DNA of 64,000 nucleotides from Flavobacterium rakeshii (lineage in GTDB: Bacteria; Bacteroidota; Bacteroidia; Flavobacteriales; Flavobacteriaceae), in NCBI RefSeq assembly GCF_009741375.1, contig NZ_WOWP01000011.1, positions 124,001 to 188,000 of the forward strand, written 5' to 3'. Shown piece by piece: positions 17,954 through 27,922 of the stretch. The notes beneath the pieces were generated by a model that saw nothing but the letters and a program-made list of their open reading frames with translations, did not search any database and was not told the origin of the DNA. Position numbers and translations under genes: made by a program. The first letter of the stretch is position 1, and each line of letters begins with the position of its first letter.

Positions 17954-20245
17954 TTAATTTTTTGCCATTTTTAAACGTTTTTCCTTCTCCTGAGCATCTA
18001 CAACAGCTACTGCTGCCATATTTACCATCTCCTCTACACTGGCCCCTAACTGGAAAACGTGAACAGGCTTGTTCATACCAAGCATTATAGGCCCGATAGA
18101 AACTACCTTATTTAGCTCTTTTAACAACTTATAAGTAATATTAGCTGCATCCAAGTTAGGAAAAATTAATGTATTAACCTTTTTTCCTGCAATTTTTGAA
18201 AAAGGAAACTTATCTTTTGACATTTCTGCATTTAAGGCAAAATCGGCCTGAACTTCTCCATCTACCAGTAAATCAGGGTAATCACGGTGAAGTATTTGTA
18301 CCGCCTCCCTCACTTTTACCGCTTCAGGGTCTGGTGATGAACCATAGTTTGAGAATGACACCATTGCCAGTACAGGCTCCATACCAAACATTCTTACCGT
18401 TCTAGCTGTCATAATTGCAATTTTAGCAAGCTCTTCAGCATTTGGATTAGGGTTAATTGCCGTATCTGAAAGGAACATAGGTCCGCGTTTGGTAAGCATA
18501 AGGTTAGTAGTAGCTATTTTAGTTACACTTGGTGCTTTACCAATAAGCTGTATAATAGGCTTAACCGTTGCCGGATAACTCCTTGAATACCCTGTAACCA
18601 TAGCATCGGCATCTCCTTCGTTCACCATCATTGCTGCAAAATAGTTACGCTCACGCATCCACTTTTGTGCATCTAAAAGGCTTACGCCTCTGCGGTTCCT
18701 CGAACTCCAAAATACATCAGCATAACGGTTCCTTCTTTCCTCTTCTTCATCGGTTTTAGGATCAATAATAGCCACTTCGGCCTCAAAACCTATTTCTTCC
18801 TTAAGTTCGTTTATAATTTCGCTGTTACCTAACAGGATTGGAATACCAATTTTCTCCTCATGAACAATTTGCGCCGCTTTTAGCACATCAAGATGATCTG
18901 CCTCGGCAAACACAATTCGTTTGGGATCGGTTTTAGCCCTGTTGGTAAGCAGTCTTACCATTTTGTTATCGTTACCCAGCCTGTCTAAAAGCTCCTCGGC
19001 ATACTTATCCCAATCGGTTATAGGGTTTAATGCCACACCCGATTCCATCGCTGCCTGAGCCACTGCCGGCGGCACCACTGCAATAAGCCTTGGATCAAAA
19101 GGTTTTGGAATAATATAGTCACGACCAAAGTTAAGTTTGGTTTCACCATAAGCAATATTTACCTGCTCTGGCACTGGTGCTTTAGCCAGTTCGGCAAGCG
19201 CTTTAACGGCAGCCATTTTCATAGCCTCGTTAATTTTTGTAGCCCTAACATCCATCGCACCCCTAAAGATATAAGGGAAACCAAGTACATTATTTACCTG
19301 ATTAGGATGGTCAGACCTACCCGTTGCCATAATAATATCGTCACGTGTGGCGACAGCAAGATCATAATCAATTTCCGGAATTGGGTTTGCCATTGCAAAC
19401 ACAATTGGATCATGATTCATGGTAAGCAGCATTTCCGGTGTAAGTACATTACCTACTGATAGCCCTAAGAAAACATCGCTTCCCTTAACCGCTTCAGATA
19501 AAGTAACAGGCTCAGCATCCTTAGCATATTTCATTTGAAGGTCTAATAAATCGGTACGGCTTTTTACAAGCATACCATCTTTATCAAACATGGTTATATT
19601 TTCGGCCTTTACCCCTAAAAGCAGATAAAGGTTAGCACATGCCAAAGCAGCCGATCCGGCACCCGAAACCACTACCTTAACATCTTCAATTTTCTTATCA
19701 GCAAGCTCCAACGCATTTAAAAGTGCAGCCGAGGAAATTATGGCAGTACCGTGCTGGTCATCATGCATTACAGGGATATTAAGTTCTTCAACAAGCCTTC
19801 TTTCAATTTCAAAAGACTCAGGTGCTTTAATATCCTCAAGGTTAATCCCTCCAAAAGTAGGAGCAATATTTTTTACCGTTTCGATAAACTTATCTACATC
19901 CTTGGTATCTACCTCAATATCAAAAACATCAATATCAGCAAAAATCTTAAACAAAAGACCTTTACCTTCCATCACCGGCTTAGATGCTTCAGGACCTATA
20001 TCACCCAAACCTAAAACCGCCGTACCGTTTGATATTACGGCTACAAGGTTACCTTTTGCAGTATATTTATAAACGTTATTTACATCTTTGGCTATTTCAA
20101 GACATGGCTCTGCCACTCCCGGAGAATAAGCTAACGACAAATCCCTTTGTGTTGCATATTTCTTTGTAGGCACCACCTGTATTTTACCCGGATGGGGTTT
20201 GGCGTGGTATAAAAGTGCTTCTCTGCGCTTACTGTACTTGTTCAT
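17954..20245 (-). CDS. maeB: NADP-dependent malic enzyme with phosphotransacetylase domain
   Basis: 763 residues, the normal length of MaeB. Residues 1 to about 430 form the malic enzyme part: the catalytic YSPGVAEPC near 40, [15 protein letters not shown] near 80, the metal-site EDIKAPE near 137, and the nucleotide-binding [11 protein letters not shown] near 195. Residues 430-763 are a phosphate acetyltransferase-like domain, usually catalytically silent but used for acetyl-CoA control. The enzyme converts malate to pyruvate, CO2 and NADPH in the cytosol. It is probably monocistronic, with its own promoter. Confidence 0.96.
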   Translation of the reverse strand: MNKYSKRREALLYHAKPHPGKIQVVPTKKYATQRDLSLAYSPGVAEPCLEIAKDVNNVYKYTAKGNLVAVISNGTAVLGLGDIGPEASKPVMEGKGLLFKIFADIDVFDIEVDTKDVDKFIETVKNIAPTFGGINLEDIKAPESFEIERRLVEELNIPVMHDDQHGTAIISSAALLNALELADKKIEDVKVVVSGAGSAALACANLYLLLGVKAENITMFDKDGMLVKSRTDLLDLQMKYAKDAEPVTLSEAVKGSDVFLGLSVGNVLTPEMLLTMNHDPIVFAMANPIPEIDYDLAVATRDDIIMATGRSDHPNQVNNVLGFPYIFRGAMDVRATKINEAMKMAAVKALAELAKAPVPEQVNIAYGETKLNFGRDYIIPKPFDPRLIAVVPPAVAQAAMESGVALNPITDWDKYAEELLDRLGNDNKMVRLLTNRAKTDPKRIVFAEADHLDVLKAAQIVHEEKIGIPILLGNSEIINELKEEIGFEAEVAIIDPKTDEEEERRNRYADVFWSSRNRRGVSLLDAQKWMRERNYFAAMMVNEGDADAMVTGYSRSYPATVKPIIQLIGKAPSVTKIATTNLMLTKRGPMFLSDTAINPNPNAEELAKIAIMTARTVRMFGMEPVLAMVSFSNYGSSPDPEAVKVREAVQILHRDYPDLLVDGEVQADFALNAEMSKDKFPFSKIAGKKVNTLIFPNLDAANITYKLLKELNKVVSIGPIMLGMNKPVHVFQLGASVEEMVNMAAVAVVDAQEKEKRLKMAKN

Positions 20246-20271
20246 TCTATTTACTTTTATTACAGAACTTA

Positions 20272-20302
20272 CAAAGGTAAGCGTATCGCCGAAATTGAGA
20301 AA
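20272..20302 (-). promoter_or_regulatory. maeB promoter (TTTC-N19-TACCTTTG)
   Basis: A consensus -7 box TACCTTTG (20279-20272) with a one-mismatch -33 box TTTC 19 nt upstream, giving a leader of about 20 nt before the maeB ATG at 20245. Confidence 0.6.
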
Positions 20303-20339
20303 TTTTTAAGAACTTTCTTTTTATTTAATTAATGAATAG

Positions 20340-20486
20340 TTAACAAATGAGCTTGTAACCAAAACCCCGAACATTTACAATCTCTACAGATGCATCTTCA
20401 CTGAGCTTTTTCCTGAGCTTTGTTATATACACATCCATATTACGGGTAGTAAAAAAATTATCATCTCCCCAAAGTTGCATCAGGGC
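20340..20486 (-). pseudogene. C-terminal remnant of an OmpR/PhoB-type response regulator
   Basis: Directly behind queG, one frame over, 48 codons plus a TAA read as the end of a winged-helix response regulator: LWGDDNFFTTRNMDVYITKL followed by RKKLSEDASVEIVNVRGFGYKLI. This is the trans-activation loop, recognition helix and C-terminal hairpin of the OmpR family as found in Bacteroidota RprY-like regulators. The receiver domain and the first half of the DNA-binding domain are absent, and the reading frame closes upstream inside queG. No start codon would give a working protein. It overlaps the last two codons of queG. A deletion or rearrangement remnant is the simplest reading. Confidence 0.8.
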
Positions 20487-21403
20487 TTTAGGAAATTTAT
20501 ATTTCTTGTAAGCCCTTCAAATTTTGTACGCTTAACCGCCGAGTTTTTAAACACCGCCCTAAAAGTTTCTTCGGTAATTTCATCCCAGTCTTTTTTTGTC
20601 ATAGACAATAAATCAGGATGCGGATTAAATAACGGTTCGCGATGTGGTTTGGAAAAACGGTTCCACGGACACACATCCTGGCAAACATCACAACCAAAAG
20701 CCCAGTCGTCAAACTTGCCCCTCATCTCTGCCGGAATGTTTTCCTTAAGCTCAATGGTAAAATAAGAAATACACTTACTGCCATCAACAACATAAGGTTC
20801 TATTATTGCCTGTGTAGGGCAGGCATCAATGCAGGCTGTGCAGCTTCCGCAATGATCTGTAGTTACACCATCATATTCTAAATCTAAATCAACAATAAGC
20901 TCGGCAATAAAAAAGAAAGAACCTACCTGCTTACTTAACAGATTACTGTTTTTACCTATCCAGCCCAAACCACTTTTTGCCGCCCAAGCCTTATCGAGCA
21001 CCGGAGCCGAATCTACAAAAGCCCTACCTCCTACTTCACCTATGTTCTCCTGAATGGATTGCAGTAGTTCCTTTAGCTTGGATTTAATTACAAAGTGGTA
21101 ATCCTGTCCGTAGGCATATTTTGATATTTTATACCCCCCCTCCGTTTGGGTTTGCTCAGGATAGTAATTCAGTAAAAGAGAAATCACACTTTTGGCTCCG
21201 TCTACAAGCAGAGTTGGATCTAACCTTTTATCAAAGTGATTCTCCATATACTGCATTTTACCGTGCCTATTATCATTAAGCCATTTTTCCAAACGGGGTG
21301 CTTCCTCTTCCAGAAACCCGGCTTTAGATATACCGCATGACAAAAACCCGAGACGTTTGGCTTCGGCTTTAATAAAGTCGGAATATCTTTTTCTGTTATC
21401 CAA
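20480..21403 (-). CDS. queG: tRNA epoxyqueuosine(34) reductase QueG
   Basis: 307 residues, near the family's usual length. It reduces epoxyqueuosine to queuosine at the wobble base of tRNAs using cobalamin and two [4Fe-4S] clusters. Cluster ligands: C185, C188, C191 in [12 protein letters not shown], with C195, and C238, C241, C245 in [10 protein letters not shown]. The catalytic Asp is D131 in [13 protein letters not shown]. The family body ends normally at RNINFLK; the final Pro and the stop come from the response-regulator fragment that follows, so the original end may have been cut by the rearrangement without loss of function. Confidence 0.95.
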   Translation of the reverse strand: MDNRKRYSDFIKAEAKRLGFLSCGISKAGFLEEEAPRLEKWLNDNRHGKMQYMENHFDKRLDPTLLVDGAKSVISLLLNYYPEQTQTEGGYKISKYAYGQDYHFVIKSKLKELLQSIQENIGEVGGRAFVDSAPVLDKAWAAKSGLGWIGKNSNLLSKQVGSFFFIAELIVDLDLEYDGVTTDHCGSCTACIDACPTQAIIEPYVVDGSKCISYFTIELKENIPAEMRGKFDDWAFGCDVCQDVCPWNRFSKPHREPLFNPHPDLLSMTKKDWDEITEETFRAVFKNSAVKRTKFEGLTRNINFLKP

Positions 21404-21424
21404 GGTAAGCTATAATTACACAGG

Positions 21425-21455
21425 CAAAGTTACCAAAAGCAACCTCACCCTCAAA
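21425..21455 (-). promoter_or_regulatory. queG promoter (TTTG-N19-TAACTTTG)
   Basis: Both elements match the Bacteroidota consensus: TTTG at 21455-21452 and TAACTTTG at 21432-21425, spaced 19 nt. The leader to the queG ATG is about 16 nt. It lies just past the terminator of the upstream unit. Confidence 0.7.
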
Positions 21456-21460
21456 ACAAT

Positions 21461-21490
21461 AAAAAAAGCCGCTGTTAGCGGCTTTTTTAT
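21461..21490. terminator. Intrinsic terminator after the GNAT-ruvB-hypothetical unit
   Basis: AAAAAGCCGCT and AGCGGCTTTTT arms with a 3-nt loop. The stop codon of the hypothetical gene (21487) overlaps the distal arm. Confidence 0.87.
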
Positions 21491-22011
21491 TGTTTTATAT
21501 TATCTACGTTTACATAGAAGTATTGTATACTGTCTTTATACCGTTTCATACTTTTTTTGATAAGCTTATCCTTAAACTTAGCGTACCTGGCAAAATAATA
21601 AAAGGCATAATACTTTTTAGAAGCATCAAGTTTAAGCGTTTCACCTCCCTGAATGGTTTCAAAAACTTTGTTTACATCTCCGTCAAACTTCATATCATAC
21701 ATGCTAAGAGTATCCTTAACCTGAGACTTCATTTCAAAAAAAACATCCATATAGTATGGAAACTCCATATAACAGGTTCCGGCTTTAAGCTTTTGCATCT
21801 GCCTGTTTAAAACAATAAGATTAGGCTGACCTGTTTCAAGATACTGAGTCTGTAAATCGCTCTTTATAAAATACAAATCTTCCTGAGGTATACCTACACT
21901 CTTTGCATACGATTTGATTTCGTCTTTAGTATACGCATCGGCTATACCTTTGTAAGAAAGAAGCGCAACAGCTCCGACCAATAGTAAGGATGGAATTAAA
22001 AATCTTTTCAT
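21487..22011 (-). CDS. Exported protein of unknown function
   Basis: 174 residues. An N-terminal signal peptide or anchor (MKRFLIPSLLLVGAVALLSYKG) precedes a Lys/Tyr-rich domain of mixed helix and strand. A single Cys (about residue 79, in AGTCYMEF) is not in a lipobox. I did not recognise the family. It follows ruvB by 33 nt on the same strand and shares its terminator, so it is probably the last gene of that transcript. Confidence 0.7.
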   Translation of the reverse strand: MKRFLIPSLLLVGAVALLSYKGIADAYTKDEIKSYAKSVGIPQEDLYFIKSDLQTQYLETGQPNLIVLNRQMQKLKAGTCYMEFPYYMDVFFEMKSQVKDTLSMYDMKFDGDVNKVFETIQGGETLKLDASKKYYAFYYFARYAKFKDKLIKKSMKRYKDSIQYFYVNVDNIKQ

Positions 22012-22044
22012 TAATAATTATATTGGTTGATTAATAGTTAAATG

Positions 22045-23064
22045 CTAAAACAATCCTCCCTGCGTCATTCTTATTTTACCCAGATGCTTATATGCTTTCT
22101 CAGTAACTTCCCTACCTCTAGGCGTTCTTACAATAAATCCTTCCTGAATTAGGAAAGGTTCATATACTTCTTCGATAGTCTCTCCGCTTTCAGACACTGC
22201 TGTTGCCAGTGTAGACAAACCAACAGGTCCACCTTTAAACTTATCAATTATAGTATTAAGTATCTTATTATCCATTTCATCAAGACCATGAGCATCTACA
22301 TTAAGAGCCTTAAGCGAATATCTGGCAATCTCAATATCAATTTTACCGTTACCTTTTATCTGGGCAAAGTCACGCACTCGTCGTAAAAGTGCATTGGCAA
22401 TACGGGGTGTACCACGACTACGCCCTGCTATTTCAATAGCAGCTTCCATAGTAATAGGCATTTTAAGTATGGCAGAACTACGCTCCACTATACTCGTTAA
22501 AAGCTCGGTAGTATAATACTGAAGTCGGCTTGAAATACCAAAACGGGCACGCATTGGCGCCGTTAATAAACCCGAACGGGTTGTAGCCCCAACCAGTGTA
22601 AACGGATTAAGACCTATTTGTACTGAACGGGCATTAGGCCCCGACTCAATCATAATATCTATTTTGAAATCCTCCATAGCCGAATAGAGATACTCCTCCA
22701 CAATCGGACTAAGACGGTGAATCTCGTCAATAAAAAGTATATCCCTTTCATCAAGGTTAGTAAGTAATCCGGCTAAATCGCCCGGTTTGTCTAAAACAGG
22801 CCCTGAAGTGATTTTAATCCCCACTCCAAGCTCATTTGCCAGTATGTTTGCCAAAGTGGTCTTACCAAGCCCCGGAGGACCGTGAAACAGGGTATGATCT
22901 AAAGCCTCGTCACGAAAGTTTGCCGCTTCCACAAACACCTTCAGGTTTTCCAATACCTGATCCTGCCCGGTAAAATCGTCAAACGACAGGGGCCTCAGCT
23001 TTTTCTCTAAATCAAGCTCTTCGGGATTAAAGTTTTTATTAGTAGGATCTAAATTCTCATTCAT
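22045..23064 (-). CDS. ruvB: Holliday junction branch migration DNA helicase RuvB
   Basis: 339 residues. An AAA+ motor that drives branch migration with RuvA. Walker [11 protein letters not shown] (residues 61-70), Walker B FIDEIH (111-116), sensor 1 GATTRSGLL near 160, the Arg finger region MRARFGIS near 170-180, and a C-terminal winged helix ending [16 protein letters not shown]. It starts 25 nt after the GNAT gene. A TATATTTG box (23069-23076) sits only 5 nt before the ATG. Confidence 0.97.
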   Translation of the reverse strand: MNENLDPTNKNFNPEELDLEKKLRPLSFDDFTGQDQVLENLKVFVEAANFRDEALDHTLFHGPPGLGKTTLANILANELGVGIKITSGPVLDKPGDLAGLLTNLDERDILFIDEIHRLSPIVEEYLYSAMEDFKIDIMIESGPNARSVQIGLNPFTLVGATTRSGLLTAPMRARFGISSRLQYYTTELLTSIVERSSAILKMPITMEAAIEIAGRSRGTPRIANALLRRVRDFAQIKGNGKIDIEIARYSLKALNVDAHGLDEMDNKILNTIIDKFKGGPVGLSTLATAVSESGETIEEVYEPFLIQEGFIVRTPRGREVTEKAYKHLGKIRMTQGGLF

Positions 23065-23088
23065 ACGGCAAATATAATTTAATTAGGC

Positions 23089-23391
23089 TCACATTTGATA
23101 ACCTTCAGACAACACATCATTCCACTGCGGGTTATCATCAATAAAATGCGCCACATAAGAACAGGCCGGCACAACAATTAAATTGTTTTCCCTGCAATAC
23201 GCCAGGCTCTTCTCAACAAGCTTTGCCGCAATGCCTCTTCCTCTCAAATCAACAGGAACTTCGGTATGGTTTAAAAAGATTTTTTTGCCGTCGGTATAGA
23301 ATTCCAAAAAAGCAATGTTATCCTCATCCACAACCAGTTCAAACTGATTCATGTTTTTATTAATACTAAAAGTATAATCGTCTGCCATCAT
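23089..23391 (-). CDS. GNAT-family N-acetyltransferase, YjdJ-like
   Basis: 100 residues from the chosen start (MMADDYTFSINKN). A minimal acetyltransferase fold: the acetyl-CoA binding segment VPVDLRGRGIAAKLVEKSL and the C-terminal VVPACSYVAHFIDDNPQW are typical of the short YjdJ/NATD1-like group, whose substrate is unknown. A longer frame to 23430 would begin inside the ctaD terminator and adds a Cys/Phe-rich stretch unlike the family, so it is rejected. Upstream of ruvB and probably co-transcribed. Confidence 0.85.
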   Translation of the reverse strand: MMADDYTFSINKNMNQFELVVDEDNIAFLEFYTDGKKIFLNHTEVPVDLRGRGIAAKLVEKSLAYCRENNLIVVPACSYVAHFIDDNPQWNDVLSEGYQM

Positions 23392-23428
23392 ATCATTTCT
23401 TATTTTATATAAAAATAAGCATTTAAAC

Positions 23429-23459
23429 AAAAAGCCTCCCTGTTAGGAGAGGCTTTTAT
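23429..23459. terminator. Intrinsic terminator of the act-cta operon
   Basis: AAAAGCCTC and GAGGCTTTT arms, extended by further pairs around a TGTTAG loop, lie 19 nt past the ctaD stop. T-rich tracts follow on the minus strand. Confidence 0.85.
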
Positions 23460-23477
23460 TATGATATGTACCATTTA

Positions 23478-25271
23478 TTAATGGTGTAACTGTTCTTCGT
23501 TTGGTTTCATCGGTACAGTTTGAGGTACGAAATCTTCATCGTGACCTGGTTTACTGTAGTCATATGGCCATCTGTAAACTTCAGGAATTTCTCCTGGCCA
23601 GTTACCGTGAATGTGCTCAACCGGAGTAGTCCACTCAAGAGTGTTAGATCTCCATGGGTTTTGAGGAGCTTTTTTACCTTTAAAGATGCTGTAGAAGAAG
23701 TTCCAAAGGAACACTAACTGGAATGCAGCACCAATAATAGCAAACATAGTGATAATAACGTTAACATCTGCAAGGTCATCAAATAACGGGAAAGCAGAGT
23801 TAGTATAGTAACGTCTTGGAAGACCCGCCATACCTATAAAGTGCATTGGGAAGAATACTCCGTAAGCACATACTGCTGTTACCCAGAAGTGAATGTAACC
23901 AAGGTTCTTGTTCATCATAGTACCGAACATTTTAGGGAACCAGTGGTAAATACCGGCAAACATACCGTATAGAGCAGAGATACCCATTACTAAGTGGAAG
24001 TGAGCCACAACGAAGTAAGTATCGTGAACGTTAATATCAAGTGTACTGTCACCAAGGATGATACCTGTAAGACCACCAGTGATGAAAGTAGATACAAGAC
24101 CGATAGAGAATAGCATTGCAGGGTTCATTTGCAGGTTACCTCTCCATAGTGTTGTAATATAGTTGAATGCCTTAACAGCCGATGGAATCGCAATAAGAAG
24201 TGTTGTAAAGGTAAACACAGAACCTAAGAACGGGTTCATACCTGATACGAACATGTGGTGACCCCAAACGATTGTTGAAAGGAATGCAATTGCAAGAATA
24301 GAAGCAATCATCGCACGGTAACCAAAGATTGGCTTACGTGAATTAGTTGCAATAATTTCAGATGTAATACCTAAAGCAGGTAGTAATACGATATATACCT
24401 CAGGGTGACCTAAGAACCAGAATAAGTGCTCAAATAATACCGGAGAACCTCCCTGGTAGTGAAGAACGTCACCAGCAATAAAGATATCTGAAAGGAAGAA
24501 AGAAGTACCGAAACTTCTATCGAATATTAATAGTAATGCAGCAGAAAGTAATACAGGGAACGAAACTATACCGATAACAGCAGTAATAAAGAACGCCCAG
24601 ATTGTAAGAGGTAGTCTTGTCATAGACATACCTTTTGTCCTTAGGTTAATTACAGTTACCACATAGTTAAGTGATCCCATAAGTGACGAAGCAATAAATA
24701 TTGCCATAGATACTAACCAAAGTGTCATACCTGCACCAGAACCACCAATTGCCTGCGGAAGTGCGCTTAAAGGAGGGTATATTGTCCAACCTGCTGAAGC
24801 CGGTCCTGCCTCTACAAATAGAGAGATAACCATGATTACAGAAGAAAGGAAGAATAACCAGTATGATATCATGTTCATGAAACCTGATGCCATATCCCTT
24901 GCACCAATTTGTAACGGAATAAGAAGGTTACTGAAAGTACCACTTAAACCTGCAGTCAATACAAAGAATACCATGATGGTACCGTGAATGGTTACAAGCG
25001 CCAGATAGATATCGTTACGCATTACTCCACCCGGAGCAAATTTATCTCCTAAAAGAACTTTAAAAATTGTGAAAGACTCTTCCGGCCATGCAATTTGCAT
25101 ACGGAATAATAATGACATCACAATACCAATAATACCCATAACTACACCGGTAAGCAGGTATTGCTTAGCGATCATTTTGTGATCTATACTAAAGATATAC
25201 TTCGTGATGAAGGTCTCTTTGTGATGTCCATGATCATCGTGACCGTGTACTTCGTGTCCTACTGCTGACAT
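23478..25271 (-). CDS. ctaD: Cytochrome c oxidase subunit I
   Basis: 597 residues with 12 or more transmembrane helices. The ligands of the low-spin heme, heme a3 and CuB are all present: H96 in TIHGTIM, H289 and cross-linked Y293 in GHPEVYI, the H338-H339 pair in WGHHMF, and H424 and H426 in VAHFHLV. This is the catalytic core that reduces O2 to water and pumps protons. The N-terminus carries a short His/Asp cluster (GHEVHGHDDHGHH). Last gene of the long act-cta operon, 37 nt behind ctaC. Confidence 0.97.
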   Translation of the reverse strand: MSAVGHEVHGHDDHGHHKETFITKYIFSIDHKMIAKQYLLTGVVMGIIGIVMSLLFRMQIAWPEESFTIFKVLLGDKFAPGGVMRNDIYLALVTIHGTIMVFFVLTAGLSGTFSNLLIPLQIGARDMASGFMNMISYWLFFLSSVIMVISLFVEAGPASAGWTIYPPLSALPQAIGGSGAGMTLWLVSMAIFIASSLMGSLNYVVTVINLRTKGMSMTRLPLTIWAFFITAVIGIVSFPVLLSAALLLIFDRSFGTSFFLSDIFIAGDVLHYQGGSPVLFEHLFWFLGHPEVYIVLLPALGITSEIIATNSRKPIFGYRAMIASILAIAFLSTIVWGHHMFVSGMNPFLGSVFTFTTLLIAIPSAVKAFNYITTLWRGNLQMNPAMLFSIGLVSTFITGGLTGIILGDSTLDINVHDTYFVVAHFHLVMGISALYGMFAGIYHWFPKMFGTMMNKNLGYIHFWVTAVCAYGVFFPMHFIGMAGLPRRYYTNSAFPLFDDLADVNVIITMFAIIGAAFQLVFLWNFFYSIFKGKKAPQNPWRSNTLEWTTPVEHIHGNWPGEIPEVYRWPYDYSKPGHDEDFVPQTVPMKPNEEQLHH

Positions 25272-25308
25272 ATTTCTTTAATTTGAATATTTAAAAAGAA
25301 TTATTTTA

Positions 25309-26481
25309 TTATTTATGGTCTACTACTGCTGTAGAATCGTTTACAGTTGCTGCCTCTTGCTCTTCAGTAGCAGGAGCAGGAGCCGCCTCAGCCGGAGCTT
25401 CACTAGCCTGAGATTCTTTTACAGCTGCACCAAGTGTTTTTTTCTCACCTAACCATTTATTAAAGTCGGCTTCATCCTCAACAACAATCTTCATTTGCAT
25501 GTTGTAGTGAGATGCACCACAAATTTTGTTACAAAGAAGTAAGTAGTCAAATGTATAAGGAGAAAGCGCTTCACCACCATCAGCAATTAAACCAGCGCTT
25601 TTCTCAGATCTGATTTTGTTAATGTTAGCTACTTTATCCATGATTTTTGGATCTAAACGCATCTCTTCAGTTGTGATTGTAGGAGTAAAGGCAAACTGTG
25701 TTACCATACCAGGCACTACGTTCATTTGAGCTCTGAAGTGAGGCATGTAAGCAGAGTGAAGTACGTCCTGAGAACGGAACTTAAATATAACCTGCTTACC
25801 TTTTGGTAGGTGAAGTTCTGTAGACTGGATATCATCCTGAGCATTTGGATCAGACATATCCACACCTAAAGTATTAACACCTTCAATATATCTTACGTTA
25901 GCTTTACCAAGTACACCATCTTCACCAGCGTATCTTGCTTCCCAGCTAAATTGTTTAGCATAAACTTCAACAACAATAGTATCTTCTTTATTTTCATCAA
26001 CAAACATGATGTTTGTCCAAGCATAAAGACCGTAAAGAATAAGACCTGCAAGTACAATTACCGGGATAATTGTCCAAACAAATTCCAGTTTGTCGTTATC
26101 TGCATAATAAAAAGCAACCTGTCCTTTTTTACCTCTGTATTTAAATGCGAAGTAGTGTAAAAGGAACTGAGTAATCGTTTGTACAATAAAGATTAATACT
26201 AACGAAATAGTCATTAGGTTATCATACTGCGGACCATGCTCTGATGCAGGAGTACCTAATGCAAGGTGACCCCATTTTACAAGAGAGTATATAGTGAACA
26301 CATAGATGAAGCCAAGAAAGGCAAACATCAGGTAACCATTTACATTATTATCTCTATCATTAGCAACTTCTGAATCGCCGTTAACAGCTGTGCCGATTTG
26401 AGTTAAATCAAATATTTTAGTTAATTGCCATATTGCAATGCCTAATAAAACTAAAACTATAACTATCAATAAACTTGTCAT
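25309..26481 (-). CDS. ctaC: Cytochrome c oxidase subunit II
   Basis: 390 residues. Three hydrophobic helices (residues 2-20, 50-67, 90-112 with a further one at 135-154) and a periplasmic cupredoxin domain with a complete CuA site: H242, C317, C321, H325, M328 (CNKICGASHYNM). No fused cytochrome c domain follows, so electrons must come from the ActA/ActE hemes or a soluble carrier. The tail (residues 355-390) is a flexible Ala/Pro/Glu-rich extension. Between actF (18 nt) and ctaD (37 nt). Confidence 0.96.
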   Translation of the reverse strand: MTSLLIVIVLVLLGIAIWQLTKIFDLTQIGTAVNGDSEVANDRDNNVNGYLMFAFLGFIYVFTIYSLVKWGHLALGTPASEHGPQYDNLMTISLVLIFIVQTITQFLLHYFAFKYRGKKGQVAFYYADNDKLEFVWTIIPVIVLAGLILYGLYAWTNIMFVDENKEDTIVVEVYAKQFSWEARYAGEDGVLGKANVRYIEGVNTLGVDMSDPNAQDDIQSTELHLPKGKQVIFKFRSQDVLHSAYMPHFRAQMNVVPGMVTQFAFTPTITTEEMRLDPKIMDKVANINKIRSEKSAGLIADGGEALSPYTFDYLLLCNKICGASHYNMQMKIVVEDEADFNKWLGEKKTLGAAVKESQASEAPAEAAPAPATEEQEAATVNDSTAVVDHK

Positions 26482-26499
26482 CTGTTTATTCTTTAAATA

Positions 26500-27897
26500 T
26501 TAATAATGAAAATGCTTACTTTCTTCAATCAGCGGGTTACGCTTAGCTAATAACGGCGCTTTTGAAATGGCACTGAACACAACAAAGATAAACAATCCCA
26601 TAAAGAATAGTATAGAACCTATCTCACCAGCTCCAATGAACCACTGATCACCAACTGTTGCAGGCATAATCATGTTGAAGAAATCAACATAGTGACCACA
26701 AAGGATGATTGTACCTGCAAGAACTACAATCCAAGTAAGACGTTTAAAGTCGGTATTAACAAGGATAAGTACAGGCAGAACAAAGTTCATAACAACCATA
26801 CCAAAGAAAGGAAGATTATAGTGTTCAATTCTTGTTACAAAGTAAGTAATCTCTTCCGGTATATCAGCATACCATATAAGCATGAACTGAGAGAACCAAA
26901 GGTAAGTCCAGAATACACTGAAACCAAACATGAATTTAGCTAAATCGTGTATGTGGCTTGTATTTACATACTCTAAATAGCCCTGAGATTTTAGGTAAAG
27001 AGTAACCATTGCGATAACAGTAACTGCACTTACAACAAAACTTGCAAACACATACCATCCGAATAGTGTACTAAACCAGTGTGGATCTACAGACATGATC
27101 CAGTCCCAAGACATGATAGATTCTGATACGATAAAGAATACAAGGAATGAAGCCGCAGCTTTAAAACTCTTCTTAAAGTTCAGGTTATCTGATGCCTCAT
27201 CCTGAGCTAAAGAAACTTTTCTTGCATACTGACGGTAGAAAATCCATCCACCCATGAAAAGTGCAGCTCTGATTAGGAAGAAAGGACCGTTAAGGTAGCC
27301 CGATTTACCCTGAATTAAGTGATCGTGAGCAACCACATCCTTGTCCATCCATACGAACAGGTGGTGTGACCCCATAACACCTAATACAAGCAATAAGAAT
27401 ACTATAACAGCACCAGGGATAAGGTAAGCCGATATACCTTCCATAACTCTAAACAGCACAGGAGACCATCCTGCAGATGCAGCGTTTTGGATAGCATAGA
27501 AAGCTAATGCCCCAAGTGAAATTAACATAAAGAATAAAGCCGCTACATAAACACCAGCCCAAGGCTTGTTTTGTAATTGCTGTAAAACGTGTTTTAAATG
27601 ATGAGTATGCTCATCGTGTGCTTCATGAGCTTCTGCTCCGTGAGCATCATGTGCATCGTGACCCGCTGCTGCATGAGCATCTTCAGAGTGAGCTGTATTA
27701 ACATGAGCATCTTTAGCATCATGGTGCTCTGCGCCTTCAGCGTGAGCATCACCGTGATGACCGTGTTGACTGGCTAATATTGCCTCAACATCATTGATAT
27801 CTTTTGGCGCAGTAAAAAAACTATAACCGATCCCCAGAACACCTACGATCATAAGGATGAAAGAAAAAGTTTTTAATTTACTTGAAAATGTATACAT
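26500..27897 (-). CDS. actF: Alternative complex III subunit ActF (quinol:cytochrome c oxidoreductase membrane subunit)
   Basis: 465 residues with about ten transmembrane helices, related to the NrfD/ActC fold and conserved beside ActE. It is part of the membrane quinol-oxidising complex that replaces cytochrome bc1 in many Bacteroidota. After the first helix, residues 45-103 form a soluble segment with 18 His among Ala, Asp and Glu, a likely metal-binding or charged linker. It follows actE by 25 nt and precedes ctaC by 18 nt, which couples ACIII to the oxidase. Confidence 0.9.
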   Translation of the reverse strand: MYTFSSKLKTFSFILMIVGVLGIGYSFFTAPKDINDVEAILASQHGHHGDAHAEGAEHHDAKDAHVNTAHSEDAHAAAGHDAHDAHGAEAHEAHDEHTHHLKHVLQQLQNKPWAGVYVAALFFMLISLGALAFYAIQNAASAGWSPVLFRVMEGISAYLIPGAVIVFLLLVLGVMGSHHLFVWMDKDVVAHDHLIQGKSGYLNGPFFLIRAALFMGGWIFYRQYARKVSLAQDEASDNLNFKKSFKAAASFLVFFIVSESIMSWDWIMSVDPHWFSTLFGWYVFASFVVSAVTVIAMVTLYLKSQGYLEYVNTSHIHDLAKFMFGFSVFWTYLWFSQFMLIWYADIPEEITYFVTRIEHYNLPFFGMVVMNFVLPVLILVNTDFKRLTWIVVLAGTIILCGHYVDFFNMIMPATVGDQWFIGAGEIGSILFFMGLFIFVVFSAISKAPLLAKRNPLIEESKHFHY

Positions 27898-27922
27898 ATT
27901 TTATGCTTTCAGTGTTCTACAA

